Positions 15,132-24,883 of a stretch of DNA of 64,000 nt are shown piece by piece. A program made the translations under genes and the position numbers. Every line of letters begins with the position of its first letter. The stretch's first letter is position 1. Below the pieces are notes generated by a model. That model was not told where the DNA came from. It did not search any database and saw only the letters and a program-made list of their open reading frames with translations. The stretch is taken from contig NZ_BCSO01000005.1 of assembly GCF_001570905.1 (NCBI RefSeq), positions 54,346 to 118,345 on the forward strand, written 5' to 3'. The DNA is from [Zimmermannella] alba NBRC 15616. Its GTDB lineage: Bacteria > Actinomycetota > Actinomycetes > Actinomycetales > Microbacteriaceae.

Positions 15132-16916
15132 ATGGCCCGACGCTCTGAGCGCCTCCGCGCTGCGGCCGTGCTCGCCGTGGTCTTCCTCGTCGTGAGCCTC
15201 TTCGTGGTCCGTCTTATCGACGTACAAATCGTCAACGCCAATACATACAACGAAGAGGCCGAGGGACGCCGCGGATCGAGTCACACGGTGTGGGGGGCAC
15301 GAGGTGAAATCATCGCGAGCGACGGCACCGTGCTCGCCGACTCGATCGATCGATTCGACATCACGGCCTCTCCGCGTAACGCCACTGAGTTCGAACGAAA
15401 GAACGAGCAGGGCGAGACCGTCACGGTGAGCTTCGACCAAGCCATCGAAGAGATCGCCGCGGCAACCGGACAGCAGCCGAACGACCTTCGTCAGGCACTC
15501 TCGGACGCGCTCGCGCAGAATCCGAACAGCAACTTTGCCTACCTCACGCGCATGGTGACGCTGGAGGTGTACGAAAAGGTCAAGGCGCTCAAGATCCCGT
15601 GGCTCTATTTTGAACAGCATCCCGCCCGCAGCTACCCGAACGGCGCCATTGCGGGCAACCTCCTCGGCTTTATCGGCTCCGACGGCAGCCCGCTCGCGGG
15701 TCTCGAGCTCGGCATGGACAGTTGCCTCGCGGGTGTCGACGGCGAGACGAGCGTCGAGCGAAGCGGCGACGGTGTCGCCATTCCAGGCACCGAAGTTGTC
15801 ATCACCGAGGCGAAGCCTGGTGGTGACCTGATGCTCACGATCGACTCGGAACTGCAGTGGTACGCGCAGCAAGTGCTCGCATCCGAAGTGACGCGCCTCG
15901 GGTCCGCGTACGGACACGTCACGGTGATGGAGGCGAAGACCGGGAAGCTCCTCGCGGTCGCCGAGTACCCGAGCGTCGACCCCAACTCTCCGTCCATGAC
16001 TCCGGAAGACATGCGCGGATCGCGTGCCTTCACCGCGCCGTTCGAGCCTGGGTCCACGATGAAACCGCTCACTGTGGGGATGCTGTTTGATCGAGGTCTG
16101 ACGTCCGTGGATGAGGTAGTCGAGACCCCTGACCGTTTCACGAGCCCCGACGGTGCCGAATTCGGCGATGAGAGCCCGCATGAGCCGCGTCACTACACGA
16201 CCGCTGGCATCATTGCGTTCTCATCGAACGTTGGCATCTCCCTGCTGGGGCAACGGCTGAGTGCTGCCGACCGCTACAACTACTTGCAGCAGGCCGGCCT
16301 TGGGCAGCCCACTGAGGCTGGATTCCTCGGCGAGGAATCAGGCACCCTCCACCCATACGAATCCTGGGATCCACAGTCGAACTACGCGACCATGTTCGGT
16401 CAGGCGCTCACCGTCACCGGCCCGCAGATGGCGAGCATCTACCAGATGTTTGCGAATGGTGGCGTGCGGCAACCGGTGAAGCTGGCCGAGGGATGTCGTG
16501 ACGAAGACGGCGTCATCCACCCGCTCCCGGGGCAGGAGGATGACGCGCCGCGTCAGGTGCTCTCCGCAGATGCCGCCAACAAGGTGCTGCAGACGCTTGA
16601 AGCCACCGCCCAACACGGCATGGGCAACCAGGTCGCGATCCCGGGCTACCGCGTGGGCGTGAAGACCGGTACCGCCCAGTACGTTGGCGAGGACGGTAGC
16701 TACGTCGCCAACAAATACATCCTCTCGATGGCGGGTATTGCGCCAATCGACGACCCGCAGTTCGTTGTCCAGGTCACGATGATGCCTCCGGCTACGATGG
16801 GGGGAAGCATCCTTATGGCGCCAACTTGGCACGACGTTATGGCTCACGCGCTTCAGATGCGGAGCGTTCCACCATCGCCAGAGCCCTGGCCCGATATTCC
16901 CGTTGAACAACAGTGA
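15132..16916 (+). CDS. ftsI: Penicillin-binding protein 3 (FtsI), septal transpeptidase
   Basis: A 594-residue class B penicillin-binding protein. An N-terminal span (about 10-30) anchors it, a pedestal/dimerisation domain follows, and the transpeptidase domain carries all active-site motifs: S308-TMK, S364-S-N366 and K511-TGT. It crosslinks septal peptidoglycan together with FtsW. The ATG is preceded by AAAGGAG. The stop lies within a GTGA overlap with the murE GTG. Confidence 0.95.
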   Translation: MARRSERLRAAAVLAVVFLVVSLFVVRLIDVQIVNANTYNEEAEGRRGSSHTVWGARGEIIASDGTVLADSIDRFDITASPRNATEFERKNEQGETVTVSFDQAIEEIAAATGQQPNDLRQALSDALAQNPNSNFAYLTRMVTLEVYEKVKALKIPWLYFEQHPARSYPNGAIAGNLLGFIGSDGSPLAGLELGMDSCLAGVDGETSVERSGDGVAIPGTEVVITEAKPGGDLMLTIDSELQWYAQQVLASEVTRLGSAYGHVTVMEAKTGKLLAVAEYPSVDPNSPSMTPEDMRGSRAFTAPFEPGSTMKPLTVGMLFDRGLTSVDEVVETPDRFTSPDGAEFGDESPHEPRHYTTAGIIAFSSNVGISLLGQRLSAADRYNYLQQAGLGQPTEAGFLGEESGTLHPYESWDPQSNYATMFGQALTVTGPQMASIYQMFANGGVRQPVKLAEGCRDEDGVIHPLPGQEDDAPRQVLSADAANKVLQTLEATAQHGMGNQVAIPGYRVGVKTGTAQYVGEDGSYVANKYILSMAGIAPIDDPQFVVQVTMMPPATMGGSILMAPTWHDVMAHALQMRSVPPSPEPWPDIPVEQQ

Positions 16917-18484
16917 CTCGGTCACTTCAGGAAGACATGCCCGCCGCTAGTATTCGCCCCCTTCACCCCGTGCCGCGTTCGCTCTCTGAACTCGCGGCTG
17001 CGTTTGGCCTCGACGACGACGAGCTCGATCTCGAGCGCGTCGAAGTCACCGGCGTCTCGGTCTCGTCCCGGGACGTCGATGCCGGCGACCTCTACGTCGG
17101 AATCCCCGGCGCGCGCGTCCACGGCGCGACGTTCGCGAGCGACGCTGTTGAACAGGGTGCAGTGGCCATCCTCACCGACGCCGCTGGCGCGGAACTCGTG
17201 CGTGAGGAAGGCGTCGACGTGCCGGTCCTCATCGTGGAGGACCCCCGCCTCGCACTCGGGGAAGTGTCGGGTTGGGTGTACCGCACCGACCCGGATGAGC
17301 CGAAGCTCTACGGCGTGACGGGCACGAATGGCAAGACGTCCGTCGCCTACATCCTCGACGCCATCCTCGGTCAGCTCAGCGTTGTCACCGGCCTCACGAC
17401 GACCGTCGAGCGCCGCATCGGCGAGGAGCGCATTGAGGCCGCGCTCACCACCCCGGAAGCCAGCGAACTCCACGCACTCATCGCCCGTATGCGCGAAGTG
17501 GGCGTGCACGCCGCATCCATTGAAGTGTCGGCGCAGGCCGTGACCCGTCACCGCATCGACGGCATCCTGTTTGACGTTGTTGGCTTCCTCAACCTCTCGC
17601 ACGACCACCTCGACGACTATGCCGACTTTGAGGAGTACTTCAAGGCGAAGCTCGAGCTCTTCACCCCGGAGCGCGCGCGTCGCGGTGTCGTCTCCCTCGA
17701 CTCGGAGTGGGGCAAGCGCGTCGTCGAAGAATCGCGCATCCCGCTCACGACGATCAGTTCGCGACCCGAGATCGACGCCGACTGGAAGGTAGAGCTCGGC
17801 AAGCGCGAGGGTATGAACACCCGCTTCACCCTCATCGCCCCCGACGGGCGAAGCATCACCACGGAAGTGCCGCTCCCGGGCTGGTTCTCGGCAGCTAACG
17901 CGGGTCTTGCCATCGCAATGCTCGTTGAGTCGGGCTACGACCTCGGCGAAATCGCGCACGTGCTTGAGCGTGACGGACTCATTAAGGCGTACGTTCCTGG
18001 CCGCACCGAACTCATCTCGGGGGAGCGCGGACCGCGCTTCGTGCTCGACTACGGCCACACGCCGGACGCTTTCGAGCAGACCCTTGGTGCGCTGCGTGAG
18101 TTCACCGAAGGCAAGCTCATTATGATCTTCGGCGCCGACGGCGACCGCGACAAGATGAAGCGCCCTGCCATGGGACGCATCGCGGCCGAACTCGCCGACG
18201 TTGTCATCATCACCGACTACAACCCACGCATGGAAGACCCGGCGTCGATCCGCGCGACCCTTCTCGAGGCCGCCCGCGCGGCAGCTCCGCACAAGGACAT
18301 TCGGGAAATCGCGGATGCACGACTTGGCATTCGCGAAGCCGTCAACATGGCGCGCGAGGGCGACACGATCCTCATCGCTGGCCCCGGCCACGAAACGGCC
18401 TCCGAAGTGGGCGGTAAGAAGATCGGGTACAGCGCGCGTGAAGAAGCACGTCAGGCACTGCGAGAGGCAGGTTGGGACGCATGA
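16913..18484 (+). CDS. murE: UDP-N-acetylmuramoyl-tripeptide synthetase MurE (third-residue diamino acid ligase)
   Basis: A 523-residue cytoplasmic Mur ligase adding the position-3 diamino acid to UDP-MurNAc-L-Ala-D-Glu. The ATP motif is GTNGKTSV (near residue 140), the carbamylated lysine region is YFKAKLELF, and the C-terminal domain has DYGHTPD and GADGDRDKMKRP. The amino-acid-selecting motif, DNPR in meso-diaminopimelate enzymes, here reads TDYNPRMEDP: Asp is replaced by Tyr while Asn-Pro-Arg is kept. This may reflect a different diamino acid such as lysine, ornithine or diaminobutyrate. The GTG at 16913 overlaps the ftsI stop. Confidence 0.93.
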   Translation: MTRSLQEDMPAASIRPLHPVPRSLSELAAAFGLDDDELDLERVEVTGVSVSSRDVDAGDLYVGIPGARVHGATFASDAVEQGAVAILTDAAGAELVREEGVDVPVLIVEDPRLALGEVSGWVYRTDPDEPKLYGVTGTNGKTSVAYILDAILGQLSVVTGLTTTVERRIGEERIEAALTTPEASELHALIARMREVGVHAASIEVSAQAVTRHRIDGILFDVVGFLNLSHDHLDDYADFEEYFKAKLELFTPERARRGVVSLDSEWGKRVVEESRIPLTTISSRPEIDADWKVELGKREGMNTRFTLIAPDGRSITTEVPLPGWFSAANAGLAIAMLVESGYDLGEIAHVLERDGLIKAYVPGRTELISGERGPRFVLDYGHTPDAFEQTLGALREFTEGKLIMIFGADGDRDKMKRPAMGRIAAELADVVIITDYNPRMEDPASIRATLLEAARAAAPHKDIREIADARLGIREAVNMAREGDTILIAGPGHETASEVGGKKIGYSAREEARQALREAGWDA

Positions 18485-19887
18485 TTGATCTCTCACTGAC
18501 CGAGATCGCCACGGCCGTCTCGGGACGTCTTGTCCTCGGCGGGAGCGATACCGCCGAGACGATCGTCAACGGGTATGTCGACACCGACTCGCGTGAAATC
18601 ACGCCCGGCGACATTTTCGTCGCCAAGCCCGGCGAGGTCACCGATGGTCACCTGTATGCGCCGAAGGCCGTCCAGGCGGGCGCTGTGCTCTGCATCGTCG
18701 AACGTGAGCTTGAGCTTTCTGTCTCCCAGATCGTCGTCGAGAACTCGGTCGTCGCGCTCGGCGACCTCGCCCGAGAAGTCATCACACGTGTGAAGGCTCT
18801 CGGGAAGCTCACCGAGATTGCCGTGACCGGCTCGAACGGCAAGACGACCACGAAAAACCTGCTCCGCGAGATCTTCTCGGCACGTGGCGAGACCGTCGCG
18901 CCGATCGCCTCCTTCAACAACGAAGTTGGTGCTCCGATTACCTTCTGCCGCGCCACCGAGAACACGGACACTCTCATCGCGGAAATGGGTGCGAGCGCAC
19001 CTGGCGAGATCCGTCGCCTCATCAAGATGGCAAAGCCCGATGTGGGTATCGTCCTCACCGTCGGCCTTGCTCACGCTGGTGAATTCGGTGGGATCGAGAC
19101 GACGCTCCGTTCGAAGACCGAAATGGTCGAAGACCTCGGGCCCGAAGACTGGGCGGTCCTCAACCGGGACGACGCCCGCGTCGCGTCCATGGCAGACAAG
19201 ACAAAGGCTCAGATCCTCTGGTTCGGTCGTGGCGACGATGCCGATGTCCGCGCGAGCGATGTGGAAACCTCGATCGACGGGACGAGCTTCACGATGCATC
19301 TGCCCGGCCAGGAGCCGGTTCGCGTGCAGTTTGCCGTCATCGGTGAGCACCACGTGGTGAACGCCCTTGCTGCGGCAGCTGCCTCGCACACGCAGGGTGT
19401 CCCGGCCACTGAGATCCGCGACGCACTCGAACGCGTGACCCGTGCCGAACGCTGGCGCATGGAAGTGCTCACGCGCACGCCGCTCACGATCATCAACGAC
19501 GCCTACAACGCATCGCCCGACTCGATGGCGGCAGCGCTGCGCACGCTCGCGCAGATCGCAGCCCCCGAACAGCGCACCGTCGCTGTCCTCGGCGCCATGT
19601 CAGAACTTGGCGAGTACAGCGTCGAAGAGCACGACCGCCTCGGCCTCCTCGCCGTTCGTCTGAACATCTCCCAGATCGTTGTCGTGGGTCGTGAAGCTCG
19701 CGCCCTCCACCTCGGCGCCATCGCCCAGGGGTCGTGGGATGGCGAGTCGGTGTTCGTTGAGGACCAGGACGAAGCGTTCGAATTCCTCACGAAGTACCTT
19801 GGCGAGGGTGACCTCGTCCTCGTGAAGTCGTCCAACTCAGCTGGCCTTCGCCACCTCGGCGACCGACTTGCGGAGCACTACGCGTGA
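18481..19887 (+). CDS. murF: UDP-N-acetylmuramoyl-tripeptide-D-alanyl-D-alanine ligase
   Basis: A 468-residue Mur ligase that adds D-Ala-D-Ala to complete the stem pentapeptide. Visible are the UDP-binding region TDSREITPGDIFVAKPGEVT-DGH, the P-loop VTGSNGKTTTK, the FNNEVGAPIT segment, and YNASPDSMAAALRTL in the C-terminal domain, a MurF hallmark. The ATG overlaps the murE stop as ATGA. Confidence 0.95.
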   Translation: MIDLSLTEIATAVSGRLVLGGSDTAETIVNGYVDTDSREITPGDIFVAKPGEVTDGHLYAPKAVQAGAVLCIVERELELSVSQIVVENSVVALGDLAREVITRVKALGKLTEIAVTGSNGKTTTKNLLREIFSARGETVAPIASFNNEVGAPITFCRATENTDTLIAEMGASAPGEIRRLIKMAKPDVGIVLTVGLAHAGEFGGIETTLRSKTEMVEDLGPEDWAVLNRDDARVASMADKTKAQILWFGRGDDADVRASDVETSIDGTSFTMHLPGQEPVRVQFAVIGEHHVVNALAAAAASHTQGVPATEIRDALERVTRAERWRMEVLTRTPLTIINDAYNASPDSMAAALRTLAQIAAPEQRTVAVLGAMSELGEYSVEEHDRLGLLAVRLNISQIVVVGREARALHLGAIAQGSWDGESVFVEDQDEAFEFLTKYLGEGDLVLVKSSNSAGLRHLGDRLAEHYA

Positions 19888-20984
19888 TCTCAATCATTCT
19901 TGCGGCGAGTGTGGGGCTCATCTTCACGCTGTTCATGACGCCGCTGTTTATTCGTGCCTTCCACAAGCTGCAGTGGGGACAGTTCATCCGCTCGGACGGT
20001 CCACAGGGACACTTCTCCAAGCGCGGCACCGCCACCATGGGCGGCATCGTCTTCGTCATCGGATCGGTGCTCGCATACTTCGTGGCGATTCTCATCACCT
20101 CTGATCGCCCCACGGCCTCCGGCCTGCTCACGCTCGGCATGATGGTGGGACTCGGTCTCGTCGGCTTTCTCGACGACTACCTCAAGGTGCACAAGCAGCA
20201 GTCGCTCGGCCTTGAAGGCTGGTGGAAGGTGCTCGGTCAGGTCATTGTGGCCGCGATCTTTGCGTTCGTTGGTCTGCAGTTCCACAGCACGCTCGGCGTT
20301 CCTGCCGTCTCATCGAGTGTCTCGTTCATTCGCGACCTGCCGATCGACTTCATCCAGCTCGCTGGCCCGCTCGTCGGGACGATCCTCGTCATCGCCTGGG
20401 TAGCCCTCATCACGACCTCCACATCGAACGCGGTCAACGTGACGGACGGTCTCGACGGCCTCGCCACGGGTGCCTCGATCATCTCGATCGGCTCCTACGG
20501 CGTCATCGGGTACTGGCAGTTCAATCAGATGTGCAACACCGAACGCGTCGCCGACGCCCAGCAGGCAGCCTGCTACGTGACGCACGCGCCGCTTGACCTC
20601 GCAATCGTGGCGGCCGCGATTTGCGGCTCACTCATCGGCTTCCTCTGGTGGAATACTTCGCCCGCACAGATCTTCATGGGCGATACGGGTTCGCTCGCCC
20701 TCGGCGGCGCGCTCGCAGCTTTCGCGATCCTGACCCGCACGGAGCTCCTCCTCGTCCTCATCGGTGGTCTCTTCGTCATGACGACCGGTTCGGTCATCGT
20801 TCAGCGCGCCTACTTCAAGATCACCAAGGGGAAGCGCATTTTCCTCATGAGCCCGATTCACCACCACTTCGAGCTCAAGGGATGGGCGGAGACCACGATC
20901 GTGGTTCGCTTCTGGATCATTGCCGGCATTTGCGCGGGTCTCGGTGTCGGCCTCTTCTACGCCGAGTGGACGGCCAGCCTGTGA
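19884..20984 (+). CDS. mraY: Phospho-N-acetylmuramoyl-pentapeptide-transferase
   Basis: A 366-residue polytopic membrane enzyme with about ten spans that makes lipid I from UDP-MurNAc-pentapeptide and undecaprenyl phosphate. Motifs: TMGGIVFV, the Mg-binding GFLDDYLKV, NAVNVTDGLDGLATG, MGDTGSLALGG and the PIHHHFE loop. It starts with GTG in a GTGA overlap with the murF stop and ends in a GTGA overlap with murD. Confidence 0.96.
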   Translation: MISIILAASVGLIFTLFMTPLFIRAFHKLQWGQFIRSDGPQGHFSKRGTATMGGIVFVIGSVLAYFVAILITSDRPTASGLLTLGMMVGLGLVGFLDDYLKVHKQQSLGLEGWWKVLGQVIVAAIFAFVGLQFHSTLGVPAVSSSVSFIRDLPIDFIQLAGPLVGTILVIAWVALITTSTSNAVNVTDGLDGLATGASIISIGSYGVIGYWQFNQMCNTERVADAQQAACYVTHAPLDLAIVAAAICGSLIGFLWWNTSPAQIFMGDTGSLALGGALAAFAILTRTELLLVLIGGLFVMTTGSVIVQRAYFKITKGKRIFLMSPIHHHFELKGWAETTIVVRFWIIAGICAGLGVGLFYAEWTASL

Positions 20985-22498
20985 GCGCCCGAACCGACGC
21001 TCTGACGAGCTGGCACGACGACTGGAGCGGCCTGCGTGTCGCCGTCCTCGGCCTCGGCATGACCGGCTTTTCTGTCGCCGACACACTCGCCGAACTCCGT
21101 GCGGAGCTCCTCGTGCTCGCGGGTGCCCACGACGAGGATCGAGAGCGCATCCTGGACGTACTCGGTGTCCGCTATCTCATTGAACCGGGCCTACCCGAGG
21201 TGCCCCAGGAGCTCCGTAAGTTCGCGCCGGAGCTCGTCATTGCGTCGCCCGGCTTCGCACCCCACCACCCGATCTACGCCTGGGCCGTTGAGCAGGGGAT
21301 TCCCGTCTGGGGTGACCTCGAGCTCGCATGGCGCCTGCGCGACAAGACCGGCACGGCCCCAAAGTGGCTCGCGGTGACCGGCACGAACGGCAAGACGACG
21401 ACCACGCAGCTTGCGGCCTACATGGCCCTCGCGGATGGCCTTCGCGCCGCCCCCTGCGGCAACATTGGCGTGCCCATCCTTGACGCCATTCGCGACCCGG
21501 AAGGCTTCGACGTCCTCGTCGTCGAATGCTCGAGCTACCAGCTCCACTCAACGCACACTATGGCGCCCGACGCTGCTGTCGTCACGAACATCGCGGACGA
21601 CCACCTCGACTGGCACGGCAATGCGGAGGCGTACCGCCGCGCGAAGGGTCGCGTCTACGAACGCACAAAGACTGCCTGCGTCTACAACCTGGCTGATGAA
21701 GCAACGCGTCGACTCGTCGAAGATGCGGATGTTGAAGAGGGGTGCCGTGCCATTGGTGTCGGCCTTGGCGTCCCGAGCCCGAGCGACTTCGGTGTCGTGG
21801 ACGGTGTGCTCGTCGACCGTGCGTTCCTCGAATCCCGCCGTACCTCAGCCCTCGAGATCGGCACGATCGAGCAGCTTGGTACTCGCCGAATGCTCGCACC
21901 GCACCTCGTCTTTGACGTGCTCGCGGCGGCAGCGCTCGTCCGCGCGATTGGTGTCTCGCCCGAGGCTGTTGCCCGCGCGATCGACACCTTCCAGGTCGAC
22001 CCGCACCGCAACCAGTTCGTGCGAGAGCTCAACGGCGTGGAATGGATCGACGACTCCAAAGCCACAAACCCGCACGCCGCCGCGGCGTCGCTCGGTGCTC
22101 GCGAGCACGTCGTGTGGATTGTCGGGGGCCTACTCAAGGGTGTCGACATTGCCCCGCTCGTGCGCGACCATGCGAAGCGCCTCCGCGCAGCCATCGTGAT
22201 TGGCCGTGACCGACGCGAGGTGCTCGCCGCGTTCGAGCAACACGCGTCCGAGGTGCCGCTCGTTGAGATCCAGGTCGACGAAACTGAAGCGGTCATGCTT
22301 CAGGCCGTCGCCCACGCAGCGCGCCTGGCCCAGGCAGGGGATACCGTTCTCCTCGCCCCGGCAGCAGCATCGATGGACCAGTTTAAGAGCTACAGCGACC
22401 GCGGCGAACACTTCGCCGAGGCCGTGCACAACCTCGGGGAGGCGCCGCATGTCGAAGCGTCAACCGAGGACGGCAACGACAGCACCGACGAGCGCTAA
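20981..22498 (+). CDS. murD: UDP-N-acetylmuramoylalanine-D-glutamate ligase
   Basis: A 505-residue Mur ligase adding D-Glu. Key segments are VLGLGMTGFSVAD at the N terminus, the P-loop VTGTNGKTTTT, ECSSYQLH, NIADDHLDWHG and the C-terminal WIDDSKATNPHAA. The start is the GTG at 20981, overlapping the mraY stop; the frame is open much further upstream inside mraY but that part is a shadow. The last 50 bp overlap the ftsW start. Confidence 0.94.
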   Translation: MSARTDALTSWHDDWSGLRVAVLGLGMTGFSVADTLAELRAELLVLAGAHDEDRERILDVLGVRYLIEPGLPEVPQELRKFAPELVIASPGFAPHHPIYAWAVEQGIPVWGDLELAWRLRDKTGTAPKWLAVTGTNGKTTTTQLAAYMALADGLRAAPCGNIGVPILDAIRDPEGFDVLVVECSSYQLHSTHTMAPDAAVVTNIADDHLDWHGNAEAYRRAKGRVYERTKTACVYNLADEATRRLVEDADVEEGCRAIGVGLGVPSPSDFGVVDGVLVDRAFLESRRTSALEIGTIEQLGTRRMLAPHLVFDVLAAAALVRAIGVSPEAVARAIDTFQVDPHRNQFVRELNGVEWIDDSKATNPHAAAASLGAREHVVWIVGGLLKGVDIAPLVRDHAKRLRAAIVIGRDRREVLAAFEQHASEVPLVEIQVDETEAVMLQAVAHAARLAQAGDTVLLAPAAASMDQFKSYSDRGEHFAEAVHNLGEAPHVEASTEDGNDSTDER

Positions 22499-23705
22499 GG
22501 TTCGCGGCGTCAAGCTCGAACGCGTCGCACCAACGTCCCCGAGCTCCGGCGGCGCGGTTCGCGTTCGGCTTGGTTCGCACGAGCGGGTCCTCGACCCGAC
22601 AACGGTGCAGTTGCTTTCGTTTGTGCTCGCGCTCGTCGTTTTCGGCCTCGTCATGGTGCTCTCGAGCTCCGCCGTGGAACAGTTCGCGGCGGGGGAGAAC
22701 TTCTCGGGCAAGTTCATTAAGCAGCTCATCACCGCGATGATCGGCTTGCCCTTCCTCGTCATCGCGATGCGGCAACCTGCCGCGATCTGGCGGAAGCTTG
22801 CGACCCCGGCCATCCTGCTCGCTCTGCTGCTTGAACTTCTCGTGTTCACACCCCTCGGATACTCGGTGGGGGAGAACCGAGCCTGGCTGAGCATCGGCGG
22901 CTTCACCTTCCAGCCGGCGGAAGCGACCAAGACAGCGCTCATCATCTGGATTGCGAAGTTCTTTGACGACCACCGCGGCAAGCTCGACCGCTTGATGAAC
23001 TACGCACCGAAGCTCGTCATCTGGCTCGGTGTCATTATCGGGCCGATCATCATCGGTAAGGACCTCGGCACCACGATGGTCATCGGGGCGCTCGTCCTTG
23101 GCGGCATGTGGTTCGGCGGTGTGCCGCTCCGCCACATTGGGATCGCGGTCGGTGCCGCAGTTGCCGGTGCTCTCGCCCTCGCGAGCACCTCGTCGATTCG
23201 TGTCGCTCGCATGACGAGCTTCTTCACGGGACAGTGCGACTACGAGGACCTCTGCTGGCAGACCTCGCACGGCCTGTACGCGCTTGCCGCGGGCGGCATC
23301 TTCGGGCAGGGGCTCGGCAACTCCCGCGCCAAGTGGTCGTGGCTGCCAGAAGCCGACAACGACTTCATCTTCGCCATCATCGGTGAAGAGGTCGGCATGC
23401 TCGGCTGTCTGGGTGTCATCGCGCTCTTCGTCGGCCTCATCGTCGTGCTCGTCAAGGTCATCGGCCATTCACGCACCACCTTCACACGCACCGCGGTGGG
23501 CGCCTTCCTCGTCTGGATCGCCTTCCAAGCCTTCGTCAATATCGCCGTCGTGCTGGGACTGCTGCCGGTGCTCGGTGTGCCCCTGCCGTTCGTCTCTTCG
23601 GGCGGATCCGCCCTCATCACCACCATGCTTGCCGCCGGCATCGTGCTCTCCCTCGCGAAAGAGCAGCCGACGCGTACCAGCCCGGAAAGGACCCGTACAC
23701 GATGA
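22449..23705 (+). CDS. ftsW: Peptidoglycan glycosyltransferase FtsW
   Basis: A 418-residue SEDS-family polymerase with about ten membrane spans that works with FtsI at the septum. Signature segments are LSSSAV in the first span, ENRAWLSIGGFTFQPAE-ATK, KDLGTTMVIG, and the C-terminal LLPVLGVPLPFVSSGGSALI. The start at ATG 22449 lies within the end of murD and has GGGGAGG 6 bp before it; upstream in-frame sequence is a murD shadow. The cytoplasmic N-terminal extension (about 45 residues, basic) is not part of the conserved fold. Confidence 0.93.
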   Translation: MSKRQPRTATTAPTSAKVRGVKLERVAPTSPSSGGAVRVRLGSHERVLDPTTVQLLSFVLALVVFGLVMVLSSSAVEQFAAGENFSGKFIKQLITAMIGLPFLVIAMRQPAAIWRKLATPAILLALLLELLVFTPLGYSVGENRAWLSIGGFTFQPAEATKTALIIWIAKFFDDHRGKLDRLMNYAPKLVIWLGVIIGPIIIGKDLGTTMVIGALVLGGMWFGGVPLRHIGIAVGAAVAGALALASTSSIRVARMTSFFTGQCDYEDLCWQTSHGLYALAAGGIFGQGLGNSRAKWSWLPEADNDFIFAIIGEEVGMLGCLGVIALFVGLIVVLVKVIGHSRTTFTRTAVGAFLVWIAFQAFVNIAVVLGLLPVLGVPLPFVSSGGSALITTMLAAGIVLSLAKEQPTRTSPERTRTR

Positions 23706-24784
23706 CGATTCTGCTCGCCGGTGGCGGCACCGCCGGACATGTGAACCCGCTCTTGGCCGTGGCTGACGCGCTTCGTGAACTCGATGCCGACACCGAGATC
23801 CTCGTCGTCGGCACGCGGGAGGGCCTCGAGTACCGACTCGTGCCAGAACGCGGCTACGAACTCGCGATCATCCCGAAGCTTCCGTTCCCGCGTCGCCCGA
23901 ACGCGCAGGCCGTCACCTTCCTGCCCCGCCTTCGCGCGACCGTCAAGCAGCTGCGCGCGCTCATGGGGAAGCGAGACGTGGACGTGGTGGCCGGGTTTGG
24001 TGGCTTCGCCGCCGCTCCCGCCTACCTGGCTGCGAAGAGCCGTGTCCCGCTCATCATCCACGAAGCGAACGCAAAGCCTGGCCTGGCGAATCGCCTCGGT
24101 GCCCGCTGGGCGCAGCACGTCGCCGTCACGTTCCCGAACACGAAGCTCGGCAACGCCGAGGTGACGGGGATGCCTATGCGCCGCGAGATCGAACGACTTG
24201 ACCGGGAAGCATCCCGTGCTGAAGCGATTGCGGCGTTCGGTCTCGATGCGGGGAAGCCGACGCTGCTGGTCACTGGCGGATCCCAGGGAGCGAAGCGTCT
24301 CAACGACACGATCCGCGCGCTCGGGCCGGATCTCGTCGCCAAGGGTTGGCAGCTCGTCCACGTCGTCGGCCGTCTCTCGCCCTTCGATGACCCGAAGATT
24401 CCCGGCTACCACGTCCTCGAATACTGCGACCGGATGGATCTCGCGTTCGCCGCCGCCGACTTCGTTGTCTCGCGCGCTGGTGCCTCGACGGCCTCTGAGC
24501 TTATGGCTGTGGGGCTCCCGACGCTCTTCATTCCGTATCCCGTCGGCAACGGCGAGCAGGCCGTGAACATTGCGAGCTTCGTGGCAGCCGATGCGGCCAT
24601 GGTCGTGCGTGACGGCGAATTCACGCCTGAGTGGGGCCGCGCCGAACTTCTCCCGCTCCTCGAAGATTCGGAGCGACTCGCTGCCATGGCGGAGCGTGCC
24701 AAGACCCACGGTGTTCGAGACGGCGCGAAGCGCGTTGCCGAGCTCATCCTGGCCGCCCGCGACGCGTCCCGCGCGACGGCGTAA
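23702..24784 (+). CDS. murG: UDP-N-acetylglucosamine-N-acetylmuramyl-pentapeptide pyrophosphoryl-undecaprenol GlcNAc transferase
   Basis: A 360-residue GT-B glycosyltransferase making lipid II from lipid I at the inner membrane face. Motifs are the glycine-rich GGGTAGHVNPLLAV, FGGFAAAPAYLAA, HEANAKPGLANR, TGGSQGAKRLN, and VSRAGASTASELMAVGLPTL with the nucleotide-sugar-binding SRAGA. The ATG overlaps the ftsW stop. It is followed by a 99-bp gap with its own promoter signal before murC. Confidence 0.96.
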   Translation: MTILLAGGGTAGHVNPLLAVADALRELDADTEILVVGTREGLEYRLVPERGYELAIIPKLPFPRRPNAQAVTFLPRLRATVKQLRALMGKRDVDVVAGFGGFAAAPAYLAAKSRVPLIIHEANAKPGLANRLGARWAQHVAVTFPNTKLGNAEVTGMPMRREIERLDREASRAEAIAAFGLDAGKPTLLVTGGSQGAKRLNDTIRALGPDLVAKGWQLVHVVGRLSPFDDPKIPGYHVLEYCDRMDLAFAAADFVVSRAGASTASELMAVGLPTLFIPYPVGNGEQAVNIASFVAADAAMVVRDGEFTPEWGRAELLPLLEDSERLAAMAERAKTHGVRDGAKRVAELILAARDASRATA

Positions 24785-24834
24785 CACTCCAGGCGACGCG
24801 CGCAGGATCTCGGGGCGCACAGCGGACACGGTCG

Positions 24835-24840
24835 TACCCT
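24835..24840 (+). promoter_or_regulatory. Candidate -10 element before murC
   Basis: TACCCT stands 43 bp before the murC ATG in the only sizeable gap of the mur operon. A small GTGTG/CACAC hairpin (24850-24868) lies in the leader before GAAGGAG. Confidence 0.4.
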
Positions 24841-24883
24841 GTTAGCTGCGTGTGCCAACCGGACACACCGTTGAAGGAGCAAC

